Source: Cervus elaphus (lineage: Eukaryota; Chordata; Mammalia; Artiodactyla; Cervidae). Taken from it: DNA of 64,000 nt. The position numbers and the translations under genes were made by a program. The stretch is taken from contig NC_057819.1 of assembly GCF_910594005.1 (NCBI RefSeq), forward strand, positions 127,693,669 to 127,757,668. The letters run 5' to 3'. The notes under the pieces are model-generated. The model was not told where the DNA came from. It was given only the letters and a program-made list of their open reading frames with translations, and searched no databases. The first letter of the stretch is position 1, and the number at the start of each line of letters is the position of its first letter. Of this stretch, positions 53,485-64,000 are shown one piece after another.

Positions 53485-56400
53485 CTGCTCAGCATGGGAG
53501 AGAGGAAGTGTGCCCATCAGCTGGGGTCCGCCAAGACCCCATCCATCTCCCAGGGGACCGAGCCAGCCCCCTGCTCCCTTATCTCCCCGCCAGGCCCAGG
53601 CCAGTCGTGGGGAGTCCCAGCTCTGGGCTGTCGCGCTGACCTGACGTCGCTCTGGAGGAAGAGGCAGCTGTTCCGCAGGTTGGCGGAGCTGCCCAGGCAG
53701 CAGGTCACTTCCCCGTACTCCTGCATGATCTTGATCATCTCACACATGGCTGAGGGGGCAGAGTCAGGGGCACAAGGGTCAGGCAGGTGGAGCCCCATGT
53801 GGGGCGCTGGGCAGAGACCCACAGGCCAGGGCAGGAGACAAGGGAAATCAGGCCCCTCTTTGGAGCCATCCCACCCACAATGTCATAAACACTGTACAAA
53901 TACTGTCACTTCTGAGTCCCTAGAATGGGCTATGCTGGGCTCCTGCCCACGAGACTCCCCGGCTCCTCCCAGCCCAGCTTCCTCTGCTCCTTGCATGGGA
54001 AACCAACACCCCTCCGGAGCCCGTGGGGTGCCAGGGGCTGGCAGTGCTCCACCCAGGGCTGGGCTGGCTGAGCGCCCAGCCACAGCACTCACTCTCGGGG
54101 GTACAGTCGGTGAAGAGGGGCACCAGCAGGGGCACGTTGTCGATGTTCTGCAGGTGGGGCCGCACCTGGTGGATGCCCCGGGGCAGCTTGGCCTGCAGGG
54201 AGCAGAGATGCGAGTGGCCTCAGGGCCCCTCCTCCCTCCCTCCCTCGCTCCCCTGCCCTGGACCAGCCCCGCTGCCAACCCCACGGCTCCGGGGGCACAG
54301 TCGTACCCGGTTGCAGTCCTCCAGGAAGCTGGGGAGGTCGCTGTCCGTGGGCTGGAAGCTAATGAGGTCCGAGTGACCCTCCTCCTCCATTAGAAGGAGT
54401 CCTTCCACGTCGTCTCGGGACGCTGCGGGGACAAAAGCCTGTCCCTCACCGTGGGGCCAGCCTTCTGGGGGCCTTTCCTAGCCCTGAAGATGGCGCAAAA
54501 CGTCCTTCTCGAGCTCTCCTCTCCCCCAACCCCGTCGACTGCAGCTACTGCAGGGGATCACAGCCAGCTTCCCAGGAGGGATCCAGGGAAGTTGTAGCTG
54601 TAGCTCCAAGGATGGGGGACGGCCCACACCCACCTCGTGTCCACACCAAACCTCTGCCCTCACCCTGGTTCAGGTCGTCGTGCAGGGAGCCAGCGTGGCT
54701 GGGACTGGAGGGGGGGATCTCGGAGCCGGGCATGTCACCGTTGGGCGTGAGGGAGATGTGGCAATTCCAGCCCGTCTCCAGGCCCATCTTCTCCGCAAAC
54801 ACCTGCACCAGGCAGAGGGCGGTGACCAGAGGGGCCCAAGAGGCTGTGGGGAAAGGGGCAGCAGGAGCAGAGGGGTCGGCGGCTTCCCACCTTGCTTCTG
54901 AGCTCATCCTCCAACGAGAAGTAGACAAAGCGGATGCAGGCATTGACCAGCCCGTCGATGAGGCGCACGATGTCCAGGCGGGCCTGATACTGGGAGGACA
55001 CCATGCCCATGAAGATCTGGCCGCTCAGGGCCTGCATGCAGTCTTCCTTCTCCAGCACCTCCCCGATCCCTTCTTCAGGAGGCACCAGGCACAGAGCCCG
55101 GCCAGGACACCCAGGAGCCGGTGGGTTCCACACCCAGATCAAGGAGCACATGGGCCCCAGGGGACCACACACGTGTACAACCAAGACAGAAAAGGAGCAG
55201 ACAGACACGGGGGTGGACGGGGATGGTGGGGGAGAGACAAGGAAAGGTACTCATCAGTCAGGTGACCAAGCCTGGTCCAGGGCCAGGGGGCGGGGGCGGG
55301 GGCGGGGGCGGGGGCGGGGGCGGGGGCGGGCCCCACCCTCAGCCTTGGCTTCAGTTCACGGGCTCTTGGGTCACGAGACCCCGGAAGGCTGTGTGTCTGA
55401 CAGAGTGGGGAGGGGTGCGTGGAGCTCTGAATCCCTCTGTTGTAGCAGCGTTTGCAACCAGGTCTTTTGTCTGATTCCAGTCAGGCTAAGGCTCCATACA
55501 GACTACTGCTTTAAAACCTTCAGAGTAAGAACTTCTCTATATGTCACCCCACTGGAGCGGCACCACAAACCGTGAGCAGGGCAGAAGCACCTGTTTACAG
55601 ATGCCACTAAGGAGCCTGCCCACGTCACCAGACAGGGGGCCACCAAGGTGTTCCAGATCTAGTGCTGCCTGCTGTCCCCTCTGCCAGGCTTTCATCCAGG
55701 CCCCCGGGGACGGGGCCCACGGTACCGTCTGAGCTCCAGCTGCCGCGGCGGGCGCTCAGCTTGATGGGAATGGTGCTGGGCAGCTCGCACATGGTGAAGA
55801 TGCTGTTCTGGCCGGGCGCCTGCACCAGCTCGATGCACTTGCCGTTGAGCTGGGAGGATAGGGCACAACTCATGGGCTTGTAGGCAAAGGCAGAGCAGTA
55901 ACCAGACAGACAGGCTCGCTGGTAGAAATCCAGCACTTTCTTTCTGCCAGGGAAGCAGGGTGGAAGTGAGGTGAGTGGTCCCAGGGTGTCCAGACCTCTG
56001 GGTACCCAGCCAGAGCCAATGGTTCTCACCACCGGCCACGTGCCTCCTCACCGACCTGTCAGAACCCGAAAGAGGGTAGATGTCAGCTCCGTCCCAGAAG
56101 TCTGTGCAGGCTTCCAAGACCACATCGGCCGTGCCATGGGACAGCATCTGCTCTGTGCCTGAGGACAGCGGAGGAGAGGGAGGCCCTGAGTGCCCCAAGC
56201 CACCACCCCTCCAGTTGACCTCCGAGCACATATCGCCACCCCTGAGAAGGATGCTAAAATGAGCCCCTGGGTGGGGGGCGGGCCGTGGGAATCCCCCAGG
56301 CATCATGGCAGCAAACCTATCGGCAAGGCCACTGAATGCGTAACATGGGCACAAGGCTGCCGGTCCTCCAGGCAGTCCCACGGCCCGCAGCATCCACCAT

Positions 56401-59400
56401 CCCAGCCCCCATCCCCAAAGCCCATCTCTGCCATGTGTGAGGTCTCGGGGAGGATCTAACGCTCCCTAGAAGGAGCCCCGTCCCGCCACATTCCCGGGAG
56501 GCTCACTGGTGGTGGTGTCCTTGATGAAGAGGCTGATCATGTGGCTGAGCGGGGGCCGCCGCTTGGTGACGCAGGACAGCCTCCCCAGTGAGGTCTCCTT
56601 CATGGTCTCGGCGCTGGGGAGACGGTAGAGTGCGAGGTGGTTCCCCTGCTTAAAGAGCTCCTTGGCCCCGGGAGTGAAGCCTGCGGGATGGGTGGATGGA
56701 TGAATAAACAGACAAGATGCAGATAAAGGGGCCGGAAGCGCAAAGGGTTGCCAGGTGCTCTTGACCGAGGCCACATCTGGCCCCGGTGGCCCAGCCCCTG
56801 AGAAGAGTCGCCAGGCAGCCTACCGATGAGGCGGGCGAGCTCGCAGAGGCCCCAGGGCACGCGCACGGGCAGCACGGCGCTGCGGCTCTCCTGCAGGGCG
56901 ACGTTGCACAGGTGGTCTGAGAACCGGCAGAGCCGCTCGGTGACGCTGGCGTCGCACAGGTTCAGCAGCACGTTGAGGCCCAGCGGCTTGAGCGAGGTGA
57001 GGTGCAGCTGCCAGTTGGAGTCGTCGAACTGGATGCAGGAGGGGTTCTGCTGGTCCTGGGACAGGCTGAGCATCTCCAGGTGGTAGTCACACACGAAGTC
57101 CTCAGCTTCGTAGGGCTCGCCCTCCGGGCCGTGCTGGGTCTGGAGGAAAGGAGGAGGGGAGGGGGGGAGCTTAGACTGAAGTGGGGGGGGTGGTACGGGC
57201 AGTGCCCCTGAGAGAAGGCACGCCCCCCCCCCAGCAGGGCATGCTCCTGCTCACGCTCTCCCAGCCCTCCCCACACCCCTCTGCACCCTTCCTGGCTCCG
57301 GGGGCTTCTAGGATCCGTGCCCACAACATTGTCACCAGCTCAGAGGAGGCTGTCCAGACTGGGCAAGAAACGATGAAGCCTCTCTCTGTCAGGGGAAATA
57401 TCTTTAGAGGGAACTCTTGGCTTTCTGTCTTTTGAAGGCTGCAATCAGGAGGAAGGGTCTTGCCCCAACCAATTACCACCATCGACCAAACCCGGAAAGG
57501 GGGGAGGGGCCTACTTTGCGGGAGAACCAGGGACGAGGCCTCTGGAGCTGAGAACAGGGGCCAGGATGTCTGAGCCCCAGGCTCCACCTGCCCGGGCTGG
57601 GCGGCACCTCTGCGGCCCCCTCCAGCAAAAGAGGCCAGGGTGCCCCTTGACGGATGAGGTGGCCACTCCCCGGGCCCCCCTCACCTTGCCGGGGTCGTCA
57701 TCTTCTCCGCCCTCCGTGTCCCTGCTGAAGCTCACGCTGGAGCCAGACAGGTGTTTGCTGCGGCCGTGTACCCGGTGGTGAGGGTGGGGTTCGGGCACCT
57801 TGGGACCGTCACCTGGCCAGTTGCCGCCACGTTCCTGCTCATTGGAAAGGTGCAGGGGAGCGTTCAGGGAGCCGGCCAGGAGGGCGTCGCGTTCGTGGGG
57901 CTGAGGAGAGCAAGGAGCACAGGCCTCGGACTCCAGTCCTGAAGTCGCCTCAGGCCAGGAGGCCGGGCCGCTACGGCCCCCCGGGGCCCCGTCTCCATGG
58001 GGGCTCCTGAGGCCTGAGCCCTCCTCCTCCTCCCGCCTCCCCTCACCCCACGCCCCGCCCCGCGGAGGCCACCGTTCCGGCCCAGGCCGCACCTCCTCCT
58101 CCACCTCGGGATGGCAGAAGGAGCGGGTAGACAGGTCGTCCGTGAGGTCCTCGTGGCTGCTGTGCGCGGGCTCCACCTTCCCGCTGAAGAACAGCACGGT
58201 CTCCGGGCTGGGGTTGGGCCACGACAGGATCCCCTGTTTGTCCACACAGCACAGCACCTGCAGGGGGAGATGGCGACAGGGAAGGGGGCGCGGCGTTCCC
58301 CAGGCTGCCGGCCGCTCCGCAGAGCCGCCTGCCGAGGCCGGGCCCTCCCCGGGGCCGCCCTCACCGTCACGGAGCCCAGGCTGTGCAGCAGGCTGGAGCT
58401 GTGGCTCAGAGTGGGCGACGTCCCCTGGATCACCCGCAGGAAGTGGCCCCAAATGCAGCGCAGCATCTCCTGGGGGCAGAGACGAGGCGCTCGGCCACGT
58501 TTCCCTGGAGACGGCCTTGGGGACCGACAGAGGAAACGGTCCGGGGCGGGGAGCGTGTGGGCCCCCAGCAGTGACACTTTACCCACATGGGACGGGGGCC
58601 AGAGGGGCTCTGAGAGGGAAGCTCAAGGCCATAATGCAGGGGCACCCGGGGGTTCCAGAAGGGGCCTGGGGGAGCTCAGGCTGGGGGTACAGGGCCAGCA
58701 TCCATCCGGGCGAGGGTACCTGAGAGGACACGGCTTCCGTATAGCTGCTGAGAGTGTCCTCCGAGAACTTGGCGAGCTGCATGGAGAAGAGGACATGAGT
58801 CTTGGGGAGGAAACTGCCACTGTCCCAGGGCCTCAGAGCGGGCAGGTGGGGGCCTCGCACCTCTCGGTGAAGGACACCGGGCAGCCCGGGAACCCCTGTC
58901 TGCTGAGAGCAAGGGTGGATGGACACCCGGCCGTCCCTGGGGCCTGGTCTGGAGATCCTGCTGGCTAGAGAGGGCGGAGCCCTTGGAGAGCTGCCCAGGG
59001 CTGGCCGTGTGCTGGGCCGCAGGGCAGGAGGTGGGGTGGCCACACTTCTGCCCTCTTTGCTGGGGGCACAGCCCACTCTGTCTTTCTGTTCCTGTCTTTG
59101 GCTCTTTCTGCACTGTCCCCCACGCCCCCCCCCCCACCCCGGGGCCTGGGAACAACTGACCAGGGAGCTGGGGGAGGCCTTGCTCATCTGGGCCAGGACG
59201 CGGGCTTCTCCACAGGCGGTTGCCAGGACCCAGAGGACCGGGAAGAGCAGGGGGAGGATGGGCAGGACGCCATTCACCTGGAAAAGAGCGAGCCCCGCTG
59301 AGGCTCCGAGAGTCGCTGGCGGAGGGAAAAAGGAGGGAGGGCAGGGCTGCCCCCTCCCCAGCCCTGGGGCCCTCCCTGAGTAAAAAGGATCACTGGGGGC

Positions 59401-62400
59401 AGCGGGCAGGAAACGGGGAAGGAGAGCAGGCACTCCGAAGAGGAAGTCTGGGAGACCCCTGGGCTGGGGGTGGGAGAGGCAGTCAGGGCACCCTGAGGGC
59501 CTGTCTCTGGGGAAGGAGAGGAGAGGGCGGTCTTACCTGCAGCTGGAGGAGGGTGTACTGCCAGGTGGTGACACCCGGGGCCTTCAGCATGAAGCGCAGG
59601 GCGTTGGTGATGAGGAAGCTGGCCTGTTGGGGACAGGAGAGACGCGGCCTTAACTCTCCCCGACCCCAGGGGGTACCCAGGCTCTGAGGCACCCCATCTT
59701 CTGCCCACTCACATTCCTCCACCCCCGGCACTGGCCGGCTCACCCCAGGACCCTCCCGTCTGCGCTCACAGGCTTGCCTGAGTCTGGCCCCCAGGGTCCC
59801 CCAGCCCCTGGCCCCTCGCGGCCCCCACCGCGGCCCGGCCGCACCCACCAGAACCACGGGCACCGCGTAGCGCAGCATCACCGACTGCACCGTGAACCTC
59901 TCGTTGTCCAGGGCGGTCACCGGGCGGGACAGGGCCATGTCTAGGCACCACCTGCAGAAACAGCCTTGGATCCTGCAGTTCCCCCTCCCCTCCCGGGCCC
60001 TGGCCCCGGGAGAATGGCCTCCTGGCCACTGTGGCCCATGGCCATCTCTGAAGCCGTCTCTTCAGAGTCCAGACTGAGAGGGGGTCAATCACCCAGTCGA
60101 AGAATTCTCAGAAAAGGGACTTCCTTAACAACCCACCCTGCCGTGCAGAGGGCGTGGGTTCGATCCCTGGACGGGGAACTAAGATCCCACAGGCCGTGCA
60201 GAAACTAAGGCCACAAGGTGAACCTACTGAGCCTGCGAGCCACAACTACGCCCTGAAACAGCCAAGTAAACAAACTGGAAGAAAATAAATAAATAAGAAT
60301 CCTCACAAGAAGCTAAAGCGAAGGCCCTGCAGGTGCCTGCTCTAAGGGGCCTGGGTACGAACCAGGCTCCTTCCTGTCGTCATCGCCGGCTCACGGGGGG
60401 AGGCTCTGGGGGGAGAGGTTGGGGGACAGTGCAGCACCCCCACCTGATGTTGTCGATCACGGGGGTCTCGAGGACACGGAAGAGCCGGTGCTGCTGGGGG
60501 TTTTGCGGCCCTTTCTTCACTTCTCCCCGGGGGGATGGGGGTGGCGAGAAAGGGGGGAACAGATCTCCCGGCTCCAAGACAATGTGCTCGTCGTCCTGCC
60601 AGAGACAAAGGGGAGCAGGGGGAGGGTAATCAATGGGTCCCGGGGAAGCTACTCTTCCTTCACTGTTGCAGGGAAGTAGAGACATCTCACCAGGTTAAGG
60701 ACCATCAGTGAGCAAGGAGTCACCTGGAGTGGGGTAGGGGGGAGCCTGGGGGATGGGTTTCCTAGCAACTTGAGAATCACAGGGAAGGAAGAACAGGATG
60801 AAGAGAAAGATGTTCCAGCTTTTCTCCATTCTTCCTAGAGCGCTTCCCAGGAAACCCGCGAGCTGGGCAGCAAGCGTCAGGATGAAGCCCCGGGACCCTC
60901 CCCCACCGCGGGTGGACGTTCCCACAGCGTTTCCAGGGGAGGAGAGAGGCCCCCAGCTACCTTGATGCCCCGCAGGGAAGCAAAGGACTCCTGGCCGGGC
61001 CTCAGAGCTATGATGTCTCCTTCTACCAGCAGGCTAACCGGCAGGTTGACGAGATGTCCGTCTCTGTAGGCCCAGTGCAGAGACCAGGATGGTGTGAAGG
61101 GCATGTGGAGGTCTGGGTACATGGCATCTGGCCACTTGACCTCCTTGCCATCCCTGAGGGCATCTGATGAGGGTAGAAAGAGGGACACGGCCTCACCTGG
61201 AGCTCCGCACACGCCAGCTGGATCCAGCACGCACCTCGGGAGCCGGGTCTGCTCCGCTCGCTTCCCCAGGCCTGCATCAACCCACGCCACTCACTCCAGC
61301 ACCGGCCCCTCTGCAGCTCCACGCCCCGCCTGGCCCCTCACCTTGGATTTGGTCAATGACGCCCCGCAGTCTCCGCTCTACCTCCCGACGCTTCAGCCGA
61401 TCTTGCCGCCCAATGAGGACGAGGTTGAGGAGCAGCAGGAGGAAGAGCGCCGAGGCGTTCACCAGCTCCACCCCGCGGCTGGCAGCAAGAGGGGAGGGGC
61501 TCCTGGGGGTACTGGCCAGCGGGGAGCAGGGGGGCTCTGCAGCCCAGCCAACCAGGGCCCCACACTGCCCTCCCCACCCCTTTCTGCTTCTGACAGCAGC
61601 TGGCCAAGGGACTGCAGATTCCCACGTGACCCAGGCTCTGACCGCGGGGGGCAGTTCCCTGTCTCCCCGGGTGGGTACGGGGGCAGGAGAGGGACGAGCC
61701 CAGACCCTGTGCTGCGAGAGGTGGGAAGAAGCACCCCCCACCCACCCAGGGCCACGGGCCACGTACCTGCCAGCCGGCTGGCCCCCACAGCAAGCCAGCA
61801 ACAGGAGCACAGCCAGGAGCATGAGCGAGGCGCCCGGCCAGTGGAAACAGGAGCAGCGGTTCCCGTGGTACAGGAAGCTGTTTCTCCACATCTCCTGGGG
61901 GCAGGGGGCAGGCGAGTGAGAGGCTGGGGGACAAGCTGGAGAAGGGAAGGGGCCGGGACTCTCTGACCTGCTAGGATCTGACTGCCTTCCTCCCAGCCCA
62001 TCCGATCCCGCCCCCCGCCATGGCTGCCTCCGTCAACTCACTTCAGTCTCGGCTGGGGGTCGGGACGTCACTCTGAAAGGAATCCTGACTCCTTTCTGAT
62101 TTTTAGGGATGCCTCGGTCAGGTCATGCTGCCCAGGACGACAGGGTGAGTCCCGGCCCTGAGAACGGGCCTCCCGAGTTTTTCCGCCACCCCAACTGTGG
62201 AGCCCTACACCACGGCCATGGGTGTGGAGCTCTGGACCAGGGTCACAGGATAAAAATCTCTGGAACTGACCAAGCCCCATAGCAACTGGTGCCATGAGCC
62301 TCTGGATCTAAACCAGCCAGTCCCCTGACCCCGTATTAGATCAAAGACCCACCCTATTATCAGCCCTATGGCATCCCATCACCTAATGCCATCGTTCCAG

Positions 62401-62732
62401 TAGGAATTTTCTGTCTTGAGGAAATAAAAATTGGCTGCCACACTTTGAAAGGGTTTGGCTCTCCCTCAAGCTGGCCTGCTGTGCTAACAGCGGCTTCCAC
62501 TCTAGTAAACTTTCTTCTCCTCTCGTTCTGCCTCGTGTTTGGAAATTCTTTTCCCACCCGCGCACGGACCAGGACCCCAGCTAGGCTCTGGGCTCCCGGG
62601 AGGACGCGTCACCTTCCACGTGAGACATTTCTTCCGCTCCTTCAGGTGTCCATCCAGCACTGCCTCCAGCTGCTCCTTCAGAATGCTGAGGGCCTTCCGG
62701 GTGGACAGGCCCAGGGCCAAGGGCGGCTCGCC
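50903..62732 (-). CDS. TMEM94: TMEM94 (KIAA0195/ERMA), P-type-ATPase-like ER membrane protein, all but the first few codons (30 coding exons)
   Basis: TMEM94 is a multi-pass ER protein related to P-type ATPases, reported to drive Mg2+ uptake into the ER; human loss causes a neurodevelopmental disorder (family knowledge). Exons 5'-3': 62613-62732, 61767-61894, 61342-61478, 60961-61163, 60444-60595, 59849-59951, 59537-59623, 59161-59277, 58720-58776, 58365-58469, 58093-58257, 57685-57900, 56824-57139, 56507-56680, 56056-56158, 55726-55943, 54891-55072, 54664-54802, 54307-54422, 54093-54192, 53641-53749, 53295-53484, 52989-53066, 52683-52768, 52182-52263, 51830-51978, 51653-51747, 51456-51549, 51149-51319, 50903-50975. 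They sum to 4065 nt (1354 codons plus stop). The human protein is ~1356 aa, so about nine residues are missing at the right edge. Ten hydrophobic segments are visible: four N-terminal, six C-terminal. The C-terminus is LQFETKLGMNSPF. Confidence 0.97.
52325..52475 (-). mobile_element. CHR-type SINE in a TMEM94 intron
   Basis: The reverse complement gives GGGGACTTCCTTGGAGGTCC and TTCAAATCCTGGTTGAGGAA and ends in an A-rich tail, a typical CHR copy. Confidence 0.8.
53641..54802 (-). CDS. TMEM94: TMEM94 P-domain C-terminal exons
   Basis: Five exons: 54664-54802 (VFAEKMGLETGWNCHISLTP...), 54307-54422 (DDVEGLLLMEEEGHSDLISF...), 54093-54192, and 53641-53749 (EYGEVTCCLGSSANLRNSCL...), with 54891-55072 just upstream. 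CLGSSANLRNSCLFLQSDVS sits where active P-type pumps have TGDGxNDxxALKxADVG. The DGxND residues are not conserved here. Confidence 0.9.
54891..57900 (-). CDS. TMEM94: TMEM94 large cytosolic (N-domain and hinge) exons
   Basis: Exons 57685-57900, 56824-57139, 56507-56680, 56056-56158, 55726-55943 and 54891-55072. Recognisable stretches are HLEMLSLSQDQQNPSCIQFD, LNVLLNLCDASVTERLCRFS, KRRPPLSHMISLFIKDTTTS, DVVLEACTDFWDGADIYPLS, GKCIELVQAPGQNSIFTMCE and QIFMGMVSSQYQARLDIVRL. The last leads into VYFSLEDELRSKVFAEKMGL, which aligns with the TGDxxxTAxxIAxxxGI region of P-type ATPases. The disordered segment in exon 57685-57900 (SKHLSGSSVSFSRDTEGGED) is acidic/serine-rich. Confidence 0.94.
55286..55330. 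repeat. (GGGGGC)7 hexanucleotide array
   Basis: Seven perfect GGGGGC units (55286-55327) followed by GGG, on the plus strand. It lies in the TMEM94 intron between exons 55726-55943 and 54891-55072, so the transcript carries the C-rich strand. Eight G-tracts of three or more make G-quadruplex formation likely on the plus strand. Confidence 0.95.
58093..58257 (-). CDS. TMEM94: TMEM94 exon with the degenerate P-type phosphorylation motif
   Basis: This exon encodes VLCCVDKQGILSWPNPSPET. DKQGILS occupies the place of the DKTGTLT phosphorylation motif, and the aspartate is kept (about residue 418). The exon then runs through FFSGKVEPAHSSHEDLTDDL into the cytosolic domain. Confidence 0.95.
58365..62732 (-). 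CDS. TMEM94: TMEM94 N-terminal exons (TM1-TM4 and actuator-like domain)
   Basis: Exons from 62613-62732 (STRKALSILKEQLEAVLDGH) to 58365-58469. TM1 WPGASLMLLAVLLLLACCGG and TM2 ALFLLLLLNLVLIG precede the actuator-like part LPVSLLVEGDIIALRPGQES and DEHIVLEPGDLFPPFSPPPS, with no visible TGE motif. TM3 lies in AVPVVLASFLITNALRF and TM4 in LPILPLLFPVLWVLATACGE. The order is that of a P-type pump. Confidence 0.95.
60112..60297 (+). mobile_element. CHR-type SINE
   Basis: AGGGACTTCCTTAACAACCC, GTTCGATCCCTGGACGGGGA, AACTAAGATCCCACAGGCCG and an AAATAAATAAATAAG tail mark a CHR copy in a TMEM94 intron. Confidence 0.85.
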
Positions 62733-62954
62733 CTGGAGGGGAGAGGGGACGGCTCTCGGCATCCCACGGGAGGCCCAGGCCCCCTCCCCTCCCGCCTCCC
62801 CAGAACCTTCCTCCCTCCTCCCAAGGCCTCGCCCTCCCTTTCCTTCACTAGCCCCTGGCAAGCGGTAGGGGTCATGAGTGTGTTCCCCACCGAACTAAAA
62901 GATGTTCAGGTACACAGTCCCCCGCTCTTCAAAGCCCAGTTTAACACAAAACTA

Positions 62955-63085
62955 GAGGGACTTCCCTGGCGGTCCAGTGTAGGACACCACGCTCGCAAGG
63001 CAGACGGCACAGGCTTGACCCCTGGTCGGGGAACTAAGATCCCGCAGACCACGCAGCACAGCCAAAAAATAAAACAGAACCAGAA
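62955..63085 (+). mobile_element. CHR-type SINE
   Basis: GAGGGACTTCCCTGGCGGTC, CTTGACCCCTGGTCGGGGAA and a short A-rich tail with the CAGCCAAAAAATAAAAC end. Confidence 0.85.
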
Positions 63086-63264
63086 ACAAGCCTTTCTAGG
63101 CTCAGCGTCTTCTAACTCTCCTTTCACTCAACTCCCAGCCCACTGCCATCAGCAGCCCAGTACCGCTTGGGCCATGCTCACCGCCCAGCTCCCCTTACTG
63201 CACTGGGGCCATCTTTCCTGGTTCTCCGGAAGGAAAATGTGGATTGTTTAAGTGGGGGGGTGGA

Positions 63265-63460
63265 GTTTCCCTGGTGGCTCAGCTGGTAAAGAATCCGCCT
63301 GCAATCTGGGAGACCCGGTTTGATCCCTGGGTCAGGAAGATCCCCTGGAGAAGGGAAAGGCTACCCACTCTGGTATTCTAGACTGGAGAATTCCATGGAC
63401 TGAACAGCCCATGGGGTCGCAAAGAGTCCGACGTGACTGAGTGACTTTCACTTTCTAAGT
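63265..63460 (+). mobile_element. Bov-tA SINE
   Basis: A complete copy: GTTTCCCTGGTGGCTCAGCT head, GATCCCTGGGTCAGGAAGAT, and GTCCGACGTGACTGAGTGAC end with a CTTTCACTTTCTAAG tail. Confidence 0.92.
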
Positions 63461-64000
63461 GGGGAGAAGAGAACTAACCTAGAGGTACTAGCTTGACGTT
63501 GTCCCTAGTAAAAACGTGAAGAAAAACCCCACCAACTTCTGTTACCACCAGCTCATTAAAGGGAAGCTACTGTAACACTGATGGCGGGAAGAACACAACC
63601 TTAGAAAAAGGCAGCCGCTCCCAGGAAAGGACCTGGACCGACCACACCCCACACTCCCGCTCTCTGAGGGTGGGTGGAACGAGGCACGGACGGGGTGGTT
63701 GGTGGCACATTTTCCTCTGTGGCCGCACAGCCTGACCTCTGCCACCGAGACCCCCTTTCCTGGGTTTCTCTCCTCTGTCCTGTCCACCTACCCCACAGTC
63801 CCTCCTATGACATCTTCTCCACAACACTGTGTACGTTTCCAGAGCTACATCAGCCACACAGATTCGCCTGCCAGCAATAAGCTTCCAACTCCTAAATCTG
63901 ACCTCTAGCCTGACCACTGTCCCAAATTCTGACCCGTTTCTTAACTGATCCACAGCTCTTTCGTAGGTATCTGTGAGTCGATACGTCCAAAACCCTGAAA

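Larger units (their letters stand above)
62733..64000 (-). other. TMEM94: TMEM94 intron towards its first exon
   Basis: No frame encoding the expected first codons of TMEM94 is visible here on the minus strand, so the start-codon exon lies beyond 64000. The stretch holds a CHR SINE, a Bov-tA SINE and unique sequence. Confidence 0.7.

Noticed and set aside
61094..61966. 290- and 250-codon plus-strand frames
   Set aside because: They are antisense to TMEM94 exons 60961-61478 and 61767-61894 and have no independent support.
63265..63460. tRNA-like box A/box B in this and the other Bov-tA and CHR copies
   Set aside because: These are tRNA-derived SINE heads, not functional tRNA genes. No cloverleaf with a proper acceptor stem is present.

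Overview
This window is nuclear DNA from a ruminant, most likely a bovid (cattle, sheep or goat type). It carries spliced vertebrate genes, two CpG-rich promoter regions and many ruminant-specific interspersed repeats: tRNA-Glu-derived Bov-tA SINEs, BovB (RTE) fragments and CHR-type SINEs. The gene order LLGL2 - TSEN54 - CASKIN2 - TMEM94 is the one known from human 17q25.1, here in the reverse orientation. I recognised the genes by comparing translated exons with what I remember of the mammalian proteins. No database search was possible. Exon borders were set by hand from GT/AG sites and reading-frame continuity. For the two complete genes the exon lengths add up to whole codons (TSEN54 528 aa, CASKIN2 1193 aa).

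Layout. (1) 1 to ~27.3 kb, minus strand: the 5' part of LLGL2 (lethal giant larvae homologue 2). Seven coding exons lie at 829-15575, followed by a long 5' intron full of repeats and a CpG island at ~26.7-28.1 kb that should hold the non-coding first exon. The gene continues off the left edge. (2) ~28.37-34.76 kb, minus strand: complete TSEN54, the tRNA-splicing endonuclease subunit, with 11 coding exons. (3) ~34.1-36.5 kb: a CpG-rich divergent promoter region between TSEN54 and CASKIN2. (4) ~36.0-49.95 kb, plus strand: CASKIN2, with a non-coding first exon and 19 coding exons encoding ankyrin repeats, an SH3 domain, two SAM domains and a proline-rich tail. (5) ~50.16 kb to beyond 62.73 kb, minus strand: TMEM94 (KIAA0195/ERMA), a P-type-ATPase-like membrane protein of the endoplasmic reticulum. 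Thirty coding exons are present; only the first few codons lie beyond the right edge. CASKIN2 and TMEM94 converge tail to tail with only ~0.2 kb between their predicted 3' ends.

The genes do not form one pathway. LLGL2 acts in epithelial polarity, TSEN54 in tRNA splicing, CASKIN2 in cortical and adhesion scaffolding, and TMEM94 in ER magnesium handling. I found no prokaryote-type or undescribed multi-gene system. The most unusual non-gene structures are a compound (TG)n minisatellite in an LLGL2 intron (4640-5340), a ~160-bp-arm inverted duplication (19757-20373), a TATA box plus HNF1-like palindrome just upstream of the first coding exon of LLGL2 (15839-15995), a GGGGGC hexanucleotide array in a TMEM94 intron (55286-55330), and a BovB fragment nested in a MIR with an intact target-site duplication (12938-13097).
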